Shown here piece after piece: positions 8,937-17,756 of a DNA stretch of 51,067 bases. The notes beneath the pieces are model-generated. The model saw only the letters and a program-made list of their open reading frames with translations, made no database searches and had not been told where the DNA came from. Position 1 is the first letter of the stretch, and every line of letters begins with the position of its first letter. This stretch comes from Caldimicrobium sp. Lineage in GTDB: Bacteria; Desulfobacterota; Thermodesulfobacteria; Thermodesulfobacteriales; Thermodesulfobacteriaceae. Location of the stretch: positions 1 to 51,067 of the forward strand of contig JANXCE010000013.1 in assembly GCA_025059715.1 (NCBI GenBank), in the 5' to 3' direction. A program made the position numbers and the translations under genes.

Positions 8937-10034
8937 ATGCCCCTCTTTAGCTTACTTCAACTAAGTAAACTCTCTGACCTTGCTAGACAAAATCGTATTG
9001 CTCCCGTTTATCTCTTTATAGGTCCTTCAGAGATAGCCTTAGATAAAGCTAAAGAAATTTATTCCCTTCTCCTTGAGAGAGGCGCTTCTTTAGAAATATA
9101 CGATCTGAGAGATAGAGAACAAAGGAGGGCTTTTCTTCAGTTACGCGGTTTTCAAGAGGGACTCTTCGGTATTAGAAAGATTTATTTGGTTATGGGAGGT
9201 GAGGAAATACCTGAGGTTAAAAGGGAAGAGATTGTCAATTTTCTTAAGGAAGGAAAGAATCTCTTTACTTGGTTCATACTTGCGGAAAAAATGGGAGAGG
9301 ACAATATTCTCTATCAATATGCCCTGGAGAAGGGTGCGATCATTCCCCTTTCCAGCAAAAGAAGAGAAGACCTATTGGAAAGCGAGCTTTGGATGACTCT
9401 CAAAGATTTTAATCTCTTCATGGATAAAAAAACTGCCTCTCTCTTTTTAAATTTAGTGGGAGAGGATTACCATCACTTTAAAAGAGAGTTAGAAAAGTTG
9501 TTACTCTATTGTAGAGATGAAGGAAAAATAAGTGAGGAAAAAATTTTAGAGATAGTAGTGCCCTCAGAAGACAAAGAGCTTTTCCTACTTGGAGACATGC
9601 TATTTAAACAAAATCCTCATAGGGTTATTAAGTTTGTATCCAACCTCCTCGATAACAAAAGAGAACCCGGAGAAATACTAACTTATCTATTCCGTTATTT
9701 TAAAAGATTAAGAATTTTTAAAGATTTTTTGCAGGATAATCCTGAGTTAGAAAAGAAAGAGAGCTATAGCGCCTTTGACAAAGCATGGCAGGCTCTTAAA
9801 GAGGATCCCCTAAAAAATATTCCCAAAATTTTATTGGATACCCATCCCTATGTCTTATATAACGCTAAACAACACTTGAGAAAAATATCTAATTTTGATA
9901 GGCTCTTTGAACTCCTCTTTAAAGCGGAGATAGAGTTAAAAATGGAGTATAAAACACCCTTGAAGGTTTTTAGCAACTTCTTATTTGATTTTTGGAGGAG
10001 CCTCCAAGAGGATTCTACCCTAAAGCATTTCTAA
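8937..10034 (+). CDS. holA: DNA polymerase III subunit delta
   Basis: A 365-residue clamp-loader subunit. The N-terminal RecA-like fold begins NRIAPVYLFIGPSEIALDKA; the middle and C-terminal helical domains contain EDKELFLLGDMLFKQNPHRVIKFVSNLL, typical of HolA. No Walker A lysine is present, as expected for delta. It begins 5 bases after tyrS and ends the forward operon. Its 3' end overlaps the oppositely oriented Fe-S ORF by 15 bases, with no visible terminator. Confidence 0.85.
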   Translation: MPLFSLLQLSKLSDLARQNRIAPVYLFIGPSEIALDKAKEIYSLLLERGASLEIYDLRDREQRRAFLQLRGFQEGLFGIRKIYLVMGGEEIPEVKREEIVNFLKEGKNLFTWFILAEKMGEDNILYQYALEKGAIIPLSSKRREDLLESELWMTLKDFNLFMDKKTASLFLNLVGEDYHHFKRELEKLLLYCRDEGKISEEKILEIVVPSEDKELFLLGDMLFKQNPHRVIKFVSNLLDNKREPGEILTYLFRYFKRLRIFKDFLQDNPELEKKESYSAFDKAWQALKEDPLKNIPKILLDTHPYVLYNAKQHLRKISNFDRLFELLFKAEIELKMEYKTPLKVFSNFLFDFWRSLQEDSTLKHF

Positions 10035-10217
10035 CTGTGGTAGAGAAGATGAGTCAATATGGGGACAATCCCTAAGTTCTGCCTCTGCTATAGAGAATTT
10101 TGCAGCAAGGGCAAGACAACTTAATTCTCCACAATCGCCACAATTGCTCTTAGGAAGGGCTCTATTTCGTCTAAGCTGAGAAGGACCTCCCTTAAAAAGG
10201 CGGAAAGCTTGAACCAA
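10020..10217 (-). pseudogene. Fe-S cluster domain (CX2CX4CX16C), probably the frameshifted 3' part of the upstream gene
   Basis: This 65-codon frame contains LPKSNCGDCGELSC followed by CP after 16 residues, the four-cysteine 4Fe-4S motif found in the corrinoid Fe-S protein and related small proteins. It has only a TTG start, with no Shine-Dalgarno at a usable distance. It overlaps the preceding gene by 97 bases in another frame. Reading the preceding frame up to DEIEPF and then shifting by -1 gives a natural join into PKSNCGDCG. A frameshift (mutation, sequencing error or recoding) is therefore more likely than two separate genes. Confidence 0.5.
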
Positions 10218-10510
10218 ACCCTCTGAGCCTCTCTAATATCATTCACGATCCCCCAAGTAAATGAATCCTTTCCTATAGACACTTTGTAATATTTCTCCTC
10301 AAAATACCACTTAAAAACTAAACATTCCTCTGGATTGAAGAAAATCACCCTGACTTTTACCCTCAGATAGGGTAAGAAAAAGGATAAATCACCTGGAGAT
10401 TTAACCTTGGCAGTATAACATCCCTGAGGTTTATTACAGAAAGCCTGCTCAATAGATATCCCTACTTTCTCTGCTTCACTTAAAAATTTCAAAAGCTCTG
10501 TAGCCTTCAT
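10121..10510 (-). CDS. Hypothetical protein, probably the N-terminal part of an Fe-S protein
   Basis: 129 residues from ATG 10510, with no family recognised. The sequence is soluble and mixed alpha/beta (LSFFLPYLRVKVRVIFF, VFKWYFEEKYYKVSIG). Its start overlaps the end of the ParB-like gene by 35 bases. Its last 20 residues (EIEPFLRAIVAIVEN) look like out-of-frame reading of the Fe-S motif encoded next door. The undamaged product would probably be about 170 residues, ending in the 4Fe-4S domain. Confidence 0.6.
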   Translation of the reverse strand: MKATELLKFLSEAEKVGISIEQAFCNKPQGCYTAKVKSPGDLSFFLPYLRVKVRVIFFNPEECLVFKWYFEEKYYKVSIGKDSFTWGIVNDIREAQRVWFKLSAFLREVLLSLDEIEPFLRAIVAIVEN

Positions 10511-11408
10511 TTTGGAGAAAATTTAGTATCCGCTCTAATTCTTTTTCGTTAGATACCTTAAAGCTACACAAGATCTCTTTTTTTTCCAGATAAGGAGCAA
10601 ATTTTAAAGAAATACCCTGACTCTCAAAACTAGAGCAAATTTTATTCATAGCCATTTTGTATAAGTGAAAATTTGGAAATTTAATTTTTTCGAGCGCTTC
10701 CCAAAAAAGTCTTCTTCTCTTATTGACATCTTCTTCAAAGAGGATATTTCTCAATTCTTCAGGCAATAAGGTGTCTCCATTAGATCTTCTTTTGTAATCC
10801 ATAAGGGTGTTTATTACTTCCCTTTGTTCACTAAAAGAGAGAGAAAGTTTTTTTAATAAAAAGAGGAATTCTTCTCTCTCCTTAGCTGTTAAGGCCCATA
10901 GCTCTTCAATTATTTTTGGATTTAATTTCTCTTCTGCTAAAAGCTGTAGATAGGGGATTTCAAGTGACGTTATCATTAAAAGCCAAGATATCCATTTTTT
11001 ATGTTTAGTAAAATTGAGCTTTTCTAAAAGGGACAGAAGCTCTTCTTCGTCAAAATAGGACTGGGCCTTTGCCAAAAATTGAGCTTTCTCCACTAAATTG
11101 AGACCTCTCCAAAGATTACTTTCTAAAGATATACTTATAAGCTCTTTCGGACTTAGGTTGGGTTCAAGTATGAGAGCTGGCACATGGTGCCAGCCAAGTT
11201 CTAAGGCCGCTTTAATTCTTCCTTCTCCACTTATTATAACTAATCCCTCATCTGAGGGAAATAAGAGAGGTGGCTCAAGGAGTCCGACCTCCCGGATACT
11301 TTTTAAAACATATTCTTTTCTTCCTGGAAAGGAAAAGAGATAATCTCTGCGATTGAGATTGATTTCTCTGAGGGAAAGTTGTTTAAACTCCTTGAAGGGA
11401 AGCTTCAC
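10476..11408 (-). CDS. ParB/Spo0J-like nuclease-domain protein
   Basis: 310 residues. The first 110 form a ParB N-terminal domain: LREINLNRRDYLFSF, SIREVGLLEPPLLFP, then SGEGRIKAALELGWHHVPALIL, the variant of the GERR box that binds CTP in true ParB proteins. ESNLWRGLNLVEKAQFL corresponds to the helix that starts the HTH region. The C-terminal half is helical and not recognised. There is no parA nearby, and the gene overlaps the purC end by 4 bases, so a chromosome-segregation role is doubtful; a regulatory or adaptor role is possible. Confidence 0.75.
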   Translation of the reverse strand: MKLPFKEFKQLSLREINLNRRDYLFSFPGRKEYVLKSIREVGLLEPPLLFPSDEGLVIISGEGRIKAALELGWHHVPALILEPNLSPKELISISLESNLWRGLNLVEKAQFLAKAQSYFDEEELLSLLEKLNFTKHKKWISWLLMITSLEIPYLQLLAEEKLNPKIIEELWALTAKEREEFLFLLKKLSLSFSEQREVINTLMDYKRRSNGDTLLPEELRNILFEEDVNKRRRLFWEALEKIKFPNFHLYKMAMNKICSSFESQGISLKFAPYLEKKEILCSFKVSNEKELERILNFLQNEGYRAFEIFK

Positions 11409-12298
11409 TCTTTGAGGGTTTTACCTGTTAATCTGTATAGGGCTTCTAAGTATTTCTCTCTGGTCTTGGCTACGATGTCAGGAGGTATTTCTGGGGGTGG
11501 GGTCCCCTCTTGCCAGCCCGAATTTTTAAGCCAATCTCTAATAAATTGTTTATCAAAGCTTTTTTGAGATCTACCAGGCACATATTCATCCTTGGGCCAA
11601 AATCTGGAGGAATCTGGGGTCAAGACCTCATCTACTAAAATAAGCTGGTTATCAATAAGTCCAAACTCAAACTTAGTGTCCGCTATAATTATCCCCTTGG
11701 TTTCCGCATATTTTGATGCCCTTTGATAAAGCCTAAGAGATAAAAGTCTCATCTTCTCTGCTAAGTCTTTACCAACAATATCAATCATCTCCTCAAAGGT
11801 TATGTTTATATCATGGGCTCCCTTTTTTGCTTTAGTGGAGGGAGTAAAAATTGGCTCAGGGAGTTTTTCACTCTCCCTTAACCCCCTTGGTAGCAAAATG
11901 CCACAGACTTTACCCCTTTCGAGATATTCTCTCCATGCGGATCCAGATAAGTAACCTCTCACTATACATTCAACTGGTAATACAAAGGCTTTTTTTACAA
12001 TCATACTTCTCTCTTTGAGTATTTCTCTGTAGGGAGCTAATATTTCAGGGTATTCTTCCACATTAGCAGTTAGGAGATGATGGTCCGTAATATCTTTGAG
12101 ATAATCCAGCCAAAAGAGAGTCATGATGGTGAGAACTTTTCCTTTATCGGGAATAGGTGTTGGGAGCACCACATCAAAGGCTGAAATTCTATCGGTTGCC
12201 ACAATAAGTAGCTCTCCTCCTAAATCATAAATGTCCCTAACCTTACCCCGGTGCAGTAAGGGAAGGACAGGGATGTTAGTTTCAAATAGAGATGACAT
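11405..12298 (-). CDS. purC: Phosphoribosylaminoimidazole-succinocarboxamide synthase (SAICAR synthetase)
   Basis: Couples aspartate to CAIR with ATP in purine synthesis. The 297 residues include HRGKVRDIYDLG near the N-terminus, VATDRISAFDVVLP, ECIVRGYLSGSAWREY, and IIADTKFEFGLI with VDEVLTPDSSRFWP toward the C-terminus. The length (about 297) matches the longer bacterial form. It lies 3 bases downstream of the Rho_N-domain gene; purD, purE and purK are 33 kb away in the same window. Confidence 0.95.
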   Translation of the reverse strand: MSSLFETNIPVLPLLHRGKVRDIYDLGGELLIVATDRISAFDVVLPTPIPDKGKVLTIMTLFWLDYLKDITDHHLLTANVEEYPEILAPYREILKERSMIVKKAFVLPVECIVRGYLSGSAWREYLERGKVCGILLPRGLRESEKLPEPIFTPSTKAKKGAHDINITFEEMIDIVGKDLAEKMRLLSLRLYQRASKYAETKGIIIADTKFEFGLIDNQLILVDEVLTPDSSRFWPKDEYVPGRSQKSFDKQFIRDWLKNSGWQEGTPPPEIPPDIVAKTREKYLEALYRLTGKTLKE

Positions 12299-12301
12299 CT
12301 A

Positions 12302-12643
12302 TTAAGCTTTTGAAAGTTGAGCTAGCCTTCTTGACTTCTTTTTAAAGGCCTTAGCCAGTCTTCTAAATCTTTCGTATTTGATAAGGTCATTGTTTCTTCT
12401 GGCCTCTTCCGCTAAAGCCTTAAATTTTTTGATCTTTGCCTTTATCTCTCTAATTGATCCCCCGATCTTCTTGGGCTCTTCCTTGATACCGTAAACTTTC
12501 TTTAAAGCAGATATAAGTTCCTCTTTATTCATACCATGAACACCACTTATCTCTGGTATTTGAAGAGCAATATCTCTTAGTTCTTTGATGGTCATTTTTT
12601 CTAATTTTTTTTCCAATTTGGGAAGAGTTGCCTTCTCCTCCAT
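12302..12643 (-). CDS. Small basic protein with Rho N-terminal (SAP-like) domain
   Basis: 113 residues from the ATG at 12643, chosen because GGAGGAGG stands 7 bases upstream; a longer frame to 12703 lacks a ribosome site. Residues 13-50 (LEKMTIKELRDIALQIP, then GVHGMNKEELISALKK) form a Rho_N/SAP-type helix-extended-loop-helix that binds nucleic acid. The C-terminal half is strongly basic and helical (IKAKIKKFKALAEEARRNN, FKKKSRRLAQ). The role is unknown. The position directly before purC suggests a shared transcript. Confidence 0.75.
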   Translation of the reverse strand: MEEKATLPKLEKKLEKMTIKELRDIALQIPEISGVHGMNKEELISALKKVYGIKEEPKKIGGSIREIKAKIKKFKALAEEARRNNDLIKYERFRRLAKAFKKKSRRLAQLSKA

Positions 12644-12725
12644 GGAAAGCCTCCTCCTACCACAAAATTTTTTCTCCTTTGAAGTTTTGTTCAAGCTTAA
12701 CATAGGTTACAGAAATCTCAAGCTC

Positions 12726-14987
12726 CTACTTTTGATTGGAAACTTCCCTTAAGATTTTTAAAAGATTTTCTATAGTGTATGGCTTGAGTAGATAGGCATC
12801 AAATCCAAAGGTCTTATGATGAGTGATAATGGGAATGTCTGTGTATCCTGTAGATAAAATAGACTTAAAATTAGGATAGATTTCCTTTAGTCTCAGGAGT
12901 AGTTGATCTCCAGTGAGTTCCGGCATAGTATAGTCTGTAATGACTAAATCGAAGGGTTTACCCTGGTCAAGACTCTTTTGAAAGATCTCTATAGCCTCCG
13001 TGGCTCTGCCGGCAGTGGCCACTTCATGTCCAAGGTCTTGGAGAATAAACTGTAAACCCTCTCTTATGTCTGCTTCATCATCAACTACAAGGATTCTTAA
13101 TTTGGGGAAAGTGATTGATAAGGTTTCTGGTTCCTCAACGGGGAGTTTTTCCTGACCGACTTCGTAGGGAAGATAGACATAGAAGGTAGTGCCCTTACCC
13201 TTTTGAGATTCAACCCTTATGTGCCCTCCGTGATTTCTAACGATTTGAAAACTTGTAGTTAAACCTAAGCCAGAGCCTTTCTCTTTAGTAGAAAAAAAAG
13301 GATCAAATATTTTGGGTAAGATTTCTGGAGCAATTCCCATCCCTGTATCTCTAACTGAGATCTCTACATAGGTGCCCTTGGAAAGAGGAGGAATCTCTTC
13401 TTCTCCTAAATGTCTTAGATTTATATTCACAGTTACCTTTCCTCCCTCAGGCATTGCCTCTCTTGCATTAATAAATAGATTCTGAAATACTTGCCCCATT
13501 TGGTAAGGATCAAAGAGAATTCTCTCCACAGGTGCATTAACTACAAGCTCAAATTCAACGGGAAAGCCAGAAAAACAAAAGTCTGCAATGTCAGAGATAA
13601 GTTGTTTCAAATCTCCAACTCCCTTTAGGGGAACGCCTCCCTTTGATAGGGTCAATAACTGATTGGATAGAACGGTAGCTCTATTAAGTAAGTTCTCTAT
13701 TTTCTCTTGTAAATCTTTATTTTGGTAAATCTCACTTATAGGTTTAGACTTGAGGAGATAAAAATAATTGTAAATACCAGCTAAAATGTTTCTAAGGTCA
13801 TGAGCTACACCTCCTGCTAATCTATCAATAGCCTCAAACTTCTCTATCTTAGATAATTCCCTCTCAATAAGTTTTTCCTTGGTAACATCGCGACATACGA
13901 AAAGATAACCTTGCCAGTACTCACTTTTAAGGGGAGCGAGCTCAAAGTCTATTACTTTGGAATTTCCATTTATAAAGTAGTAAGCACTGTGTTGAGAGAT
14001 CTGGTGTTCGAGTAGCCTCTCCTGAAGTAAGGGAGTAATGGTCTGCCAATAATTTATCTCCCTTTTTTCATCGTAGAGAGGAAGGACCTCATCTAATCTT
14101 CTCTCTCTAATATCCTGCTCTCGCAGAGACTCAACTATGTAGTAAAAGGCTTGATTAAAGTATTTAATCTTTAGCTCAAAATCGGTAACCACTATCCCTT
14201 CGTGCAGAGTCTTAAGAATTTCCTCCAATTTATCTCTCTCCTGTTGAACAAGAATATCCTGTTCCTTTAAGAGCTTTGATAGCTCCTCTCCCACGGCCTT
14301 TAATTCCTGAAGTTCTCTACTCCAGGGAACCATCGGTAAGAGTTCTCCCTTTCTAAACGGAAGCTCCTTAAGAAACCTCAAAGCTTTCTCTAAACTTGTT
14401 TTATAGACTCTAAATATACCATTTATTAATAAAGTAACCATTAAAATTGTTACTAATATTAAACCTGAAAATAACAAAATTTTTTCTTTTTGACATTTTA
14501 TGTATTTTTCTTTTGAATAAACAATATTAATCCACGATAAGTTTTCATTTGTGTATTCTACTTTTATAGGAAATAAGATTTCAATACTTTTTCCGTAATC
14601 CTTAACTGTTTCCATTAAATTAGCAATAGTTTCCTGAGTGTATATTCTTTTAAATTTCTCATCATATCTAACAATAGATAACAGCACATTACCTTTATTG
14701 TCTATCAACTTTATTTTTTCGATGTGTGGACTCTTTAGTATATTTATCAAATAATGTTCAACTAAATCATATCTTTCAGATATAATGTGAGGTGCAATTG
14801 CAGGATTAATAATTTCTCTTATGAGATTAAGTTCGTCTAAGATTAATCTATTTATAAATCTATTATTAATTGTTAAAAAAAATATTAGATATATAATACT
14901 AACAAAAGAAATGGTGAAAACAAAGATTGAAAGTGTTTGATACTTAAGGGAAAAATTTTTAAATTTTTTTAGAAATTTTAGCGCCAT
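12726..14987 (-). CDS. Membrane hybrid sensor histidine kinase with PAS and receiver domains
   Basis: 753 residues. Transmembrane helices at about 18-40 and 169-193 enclose an extracytoplasmic sensor of roughly 125 residues. A PAS-like region follows at 250-370. The phosphoacceptor is His396 in AGGVAHDLRN; the ATPase domain has NLFINAREAM, DTGMGIAPEILPKIFDPFF and GSGLGL. A receiver domain starts at 631 (RILVVDDEAD) with phospho-acceptor Asp685 (LVITDYTMPE). No output regulator gene is adjacent, so phosphotransfer goes to an unlinked partner or the receiver tunes kinase activity. The binding protein gene 33 bases upstream is probably its ligand sensor. The DNA of the sensor part is more AT-rich than the kinase part. 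Confidence 0.9.
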   Translation of the reverse strand: MALKFLKKFKNFSLKYQTLSIFVFTISFVSIIYLIFFLTINNRFINRLILDELNLIREIINPAIAPHIISERYDLVEHYLINILKSPHIEKIKLIDNKGNVLLSIVRYDEKFKRIYTQETIANLMETVKDYGKSIEILFPIKVEYTNENLSWINIVYSKEKYIKCQKEKILLFSGLILVTILMVTLLINGIFRVYKTSLEKALRFLKELPFRKGELLPMVPWSRELQELKAVGEELSKLLKEQDILVQQERDKLEEILKTLHEGIVVTDFELKIKYFNQAFYYIVESLREQDIRERRLDEVLPLYDEKREINYWQTITPLLQERLLEHQISQHSAYYFINGNSKVIDFELAPLKSEYWQGYLFVCRDVTKEKLIERELSKIEKFEAIDRLAGGVAHDLRNILAGIYNYFYLLKSKPISEIYQNKDLQEKIENLLNRATVLSNQLLTLSKGGVPLKGVGDLKQLISDIADFCFSGFPVEFELVVNAPVERILFDPYQMGQVFQNLFINAREAMPEGGKVTVNINLRHLGEEEIPPLSKGTYVEISVRDTGMGIAPEILPKIFDPFFSTKEKGSGLGLTTSFQIVRNHGGHIRVESQKGKGTTFYVYLPYEVGQEKLPVEEPETLSITFPKLRILVVDDEADIREGLQFILQDLGHEVATAGRATEAIEIFQKSLDQGKPFDLVITDYTMPELTGDQLLLRLKEIYPNFKSILSTGYTDIPIITHHKTFGFDAYLLKPYTIENLLKILREVSNQK

Positions 14988-15020
14988 TTTTTAAATCTCA
15001 AGGCTTTATTTTAATAAATT

Positions 15021-15854
15021 CTACTTGAGAGGCAAAAATTTTTCCAGATTATAAATCTCCAATTGTTTGTAATCTCTATTATAATCAGCTTTTACGGGAT
15101 GGGAGATTTGTAATTTCTGTAAAGCCTGTTGGAACTCAGGAGCTTCCTTTAATCCAAGAAAATTCTCCACAAAGAGGTTTCTTATCCTTTGAGGAACTCG
15201 GTAATGAGCTACGATAGCTCTTGAGGGAAAGGGTGGTGATTCGTGCAGTATTAAAAAATTGTTTAGAATCTCATCTCCTTGAGCTAAGAGGACAGGCTTC
15301 ACTACAGCACCGACTTGGGCTAACCCAAGAAGCACATGTTTGATAACATTTTCTGGGGTCTCAACATACTTAGGAGTGATCTTTAATTTAAGATAATCAG
15401 AGAGGAATTGTTTATAAAATATGCTTGCCATAACGTGAGGAGAGGGAAGGGCAATAGTTGCATTGTCTAAGTCTTTAACACTCTTAAATTTTGAATTTTT
15501 ATTTACAAATAAAACCACTGACAAGGGTTTTATATTTCTAATGAGGGGTATATATTTTCTTTTTTTATATCCCCAGATAACAAACGGAGGGGGAACTAAG
15601 GCAAAGTCAAACCTTTCCCCAAAGTAGTCTTTTTCAAATTCTGAGGAGCTTGAATAAACCCTAAATTCCAATTCTACCCCCATTTTTTGAGCAAGGTTTT
15701 TAGTTATTTTTTGACCAAAATAGTAATTTTCTTCAACAGATAGGTAGGGATAAATACTAAAGATAAGGACCCTCTTTGAACTTAGGTTTTGACCAGCTAA
15801 GTCTTGAGGAAAACTTAAAAAGGTTAAATAAAATAGTATTGTTAAAAATAACAT
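15021..15854 (-). CDS. PhnD-like periplasmic substrate-binding protein, probable co-sensor for the kinase
   Basis: 277 residues with a signal peptide (MLFLTILFYLTFLSFPQDLAG). The body resembles phosphate/phosphite/phosphonate-type binding proteins (PhnD, PBP type 2): VLIFSIYPYLSVEENYYFGQ, FDFALVPPPFVIWGY, KDLDNATIALPSPHVMAS and LLGLAQVGAVVKPVL. There is no ABC permease or ATPase nearby. Instead it precedes a membrane histidine kinase by 33 bases in the same direction, an arrangement known for binding-protein-assisted sensing (compare TorT-TorS). The ligand is unknown; an oxyanion is only a family-based guess. Confidence 0.8.
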   Translation of the reverse strand: MLFLTILFYLTFLSFPQDLAGQNLSSKRVLIFSIYPYLSVEENYYFGQKITKNLAQKMGVELEFRVYSSSSEFEKDYFGERFDFALVPPPFVIWGYKKRKYIPLIRNIKPLSVVLFVNKNSKFKSVKDLDNATIALPSPHVMASIFYKQFLSDYLKLKITPKYVETPENVIKHVLLGLAQVGAVVKPVLLAQGDEILNNFLILHESPPFPSRAIVAHYRVPQRIRNLFVENFLGLKEAPEFQQALQKLQISHPVKADYNRDYKQLEIYNLEKFLPLK

Positions 15855-15862
15855 TTACGCCT

Positions 15863-15890
15863 AATATAATCTTCTACTATTTAAATTCAA
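15863..15890 (-). promoter_or_regulatory. Putative promoter of the binding protein-kinase pair
   Basis: Reverse strand TTGAAT (15885-15890), 16-base spacer, TATATT (15863-15868). The -10 ends about 8 bases before the ATG at 15854, so the message would be almost leaderless. Confidence 0.45.
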
Positions 15891-15931
15891 GCTCATGTGA
15901 TTAAGTAAACAAACAATTTTGTTAAAATAGT

Positions 15932-16816
15932 TTACTTCCATCTTCCCCGTAAATAGACGAAGATGCCTGGGAGGGATGAAAGGAGAATAAGACTGTAAGC
16001 TAAAAGTCCAAGGGATAAGCCATATTCAAGGGGATAGTTTAACAGGAAGAGAAAATAGCTAAGAGTTCCCTCTCTTAAACCAAGCCCAGAAATGCTGATT
16101 GGTAAAGCGGATAGGAAACTAATAATGGGGATGATGATGAAATAGTAGTTGGGTTTAATAGAAAAATTGAGGGCTAATCCTAAGAAGATAAACTGAAAGA
16201 CAAAGAGAACCTGTATGATGAGGCCTAAGAGGAGAGGTTTAAAAACCGTGGGGATCTCCAGCGGTTTAAAAAAGTCTCTGTTTAAAAACTTAAATAGTAA
16301 GGATAAAATTAAGAAACCTATGATGGAGCCATAGGAAACAGTGTATAGAAACAATTTCAAAGGCTGAGGCAAGAAGTGATCCCCCAGGGGAAGAGAGATG
16401 GATAGTATGAGGAGTATACCCATCAACCCCAAACCTCTATCTAAGAGAACACTAAAACCAGCCTTTTTCCAGTCTAAACCTGAACGGGTTAAAAATATAC
16501 TTCTTAAGGTATCTCCAGCCACAATGCCTGGAAATACCGTATTTATTGAAAAACCAAGAAGATAGTTTTTTAAATAGTATCTAAAGGATGCCTCAAAATT
16601 CCAGGCTTTACAAATAGTTCTCCAGCGAAGGGCAACTAACATCTGGAAGGTTATAACGCATCCTAAGGCAAGCAAATAATAGGAGATTTGGAGATTGGAA
16701 ATTATAGCTCTTAGTTTTTCCCAATCAGTTTTCTTAAAGAGATAGAAGAGAATTCCAAAGGATATTAAAACTCTGAGTATGAAGAGTAGGGAACCTTTGA
16801 ATTTTTTAAGATTCAC
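15932..16816 (-). CDS. Lysylphosphatidylglycerol synthase/flippase-like integral membrane protein (UPF0104)
   Basis: 294 residues, almost entirely hydrophobic helices (about 7-8). It matches the AglD/MprF transmembrane family: ISFGILFYLFKKTDWEKL at the start, then GFSINTVFPGIVAGDTLRSIFL and SVLLDRGLGLMGILLIL, and PISISGLGLREGTLSYFL late. It lacks the cytosolic lysyl-transferase domain of MprF. Members are thought to move lipids or polyprenyl carriers; the substrate here is unknown. It overlaps the truB end by 11 bases and is last in the infB operon. Confidence 0.8.
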   Translation of the reverse strand: MNLKKFKGSLLFILRVLISFGILFYLFKKTDWEKLRAIISNLQISYYLLALGCVITFQMLVALRWRTICKAWNFEASFRYYLKNYLLGFSINTVFPGIVAGDTLRSIFLTRSGLDWKKAGFSVLLDRGLGLMGILLILSISLPLGDHFLPQPLKLFLYTVSYGSIIGFLILSLLFKFLNRDFFKPLEIPTVFKPLLLGLIIQVLFVFQFIFLGLALNFSIKPNYYFIIIPIISFLSALPISISGLGLREGTLSYFLFLLNYPLEYGLSLGLLAYSLILLSSLPGIFVYLRGRWK

Positions 16817-17756
16817 CTCTAAAGACTCTAAAGTAACTTATAAAGGATTTTTCCTTTTCCAGAAGAGGGTTGATTATAATAGCGACTAATTTGCCATGAG
16901 AGTCTATTAATCTTAGCCATTTCTCAGAGGGAGTTATAGAGAGCTTTTGAAATTTCACGAAGGATAGAAAGGTTTGCCGGGGAATTTCCTTTCCCTCTCT
17001 TACTTTTTTAGCAAACTCTTCGCTTATTATAATTTTTGGCAAAAATTCTAAAGCCTTCTCTAAGGAGATTAAATATGGTTTTATCTGTTCTAAATCCCCT
17101 TCTACAAGCTCCTTTAATTTATCTAAGCTTAGAGCTTTATCTATGGTAAATATACTCTTTTGGAGCCTTTTCAATCCAACAAGGACTGCTCCACATTCTA
17201 AAATTTCTCCTAATTTATGAATGAGGCTACGCACATAGGTGCCTTTACTACACTTTAAATAAAAGGTTGCTTTGTTATTAGAAAAATCTAAAATGTCAAA
17301 TTGATAGATGGTTACCTTTTTAGGCTCCTTTGGAATGAGTAGCCCATCTCGGGCATATTTATATAAAGGTCTCCCTCTAAATTTGGCAGCGGAATAAGGC
17401 GGAGGAATTTGTTCTATTTCTCCTTCAAAGCTTTTGGCCAATTTTTTAAGTTTTTCCAAAGTTACCCCTTTAACTTCATAACGACCTAATATCTCTCCAG
17501 TTATGTCGTAGGTATCGGTAGTAATTCCCAGTTCAAAGAGCCCTTCGTAAACCTTGTCTCCTTCCAAAAAGATCTGGACTACCTTTGTAGCTTGGTTTAA
17601 AAAGATTGGTAATACACCCGTGGCAATTGGATCTAAGGTGCCTCCATGACCTGCCTTTTTGACTTTTAAGAATTTTTTAACTTTTTCTAAGGCCTCCGTA
17701 GAGGTTAAGCCCTCGGGCTTGTCTAATACTAAGATCCCAGAAAGCTCCCTTTTCAT
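16806..17756 (-). CDS. truB: tRNA pseudouridine(55) synthase
   Basis: Makes pseudouridine 55 in the T-loop of tRNAs. The 316 residues include LDKPEGLTST (11-20) and AGHGGTLDPIATGVLP, in which Asp42 is the catalytic residue; further blocks are YEGLFELGITTDTYDITGE, PPPYSAAKFRGRPLYKYARDG and CSKGTYVRSLIHKLGE. A PUA-like C-terminal region follows. It overlaps nrnA by 4 bases (ATGA) in the conserved infB-rbfA-truB neighbourhood. Confidence 0.95.
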   Translation of the reverse strand: MKRELSGILVLDKPEGLTSTEALEKVKKFLKVKKAGHGGTLDPIATGVLPIFLNQATKVVQIFLEGDKVYEGLFELGITTDTYDITGEILGRYEVKGVTLEKLKKLAKSFEGEIEQIPPPYSAAKFRGRPLYKYARDGLLIPKEPKKVTIYQFDILDFSNNKATFYLKCSKGTYVRSLIHKLGEILECGAVLVGLKRLQKSIFTIDKALSLDKLKELVEGDLEQIKPYLISLEKALEFLPKIIISEEFAKKVREGKEIPRQTFLSFVKFQKLSITPSEKWLRLIDSHGKLVAIIINPLLEKEKSFISYFRVFRGES

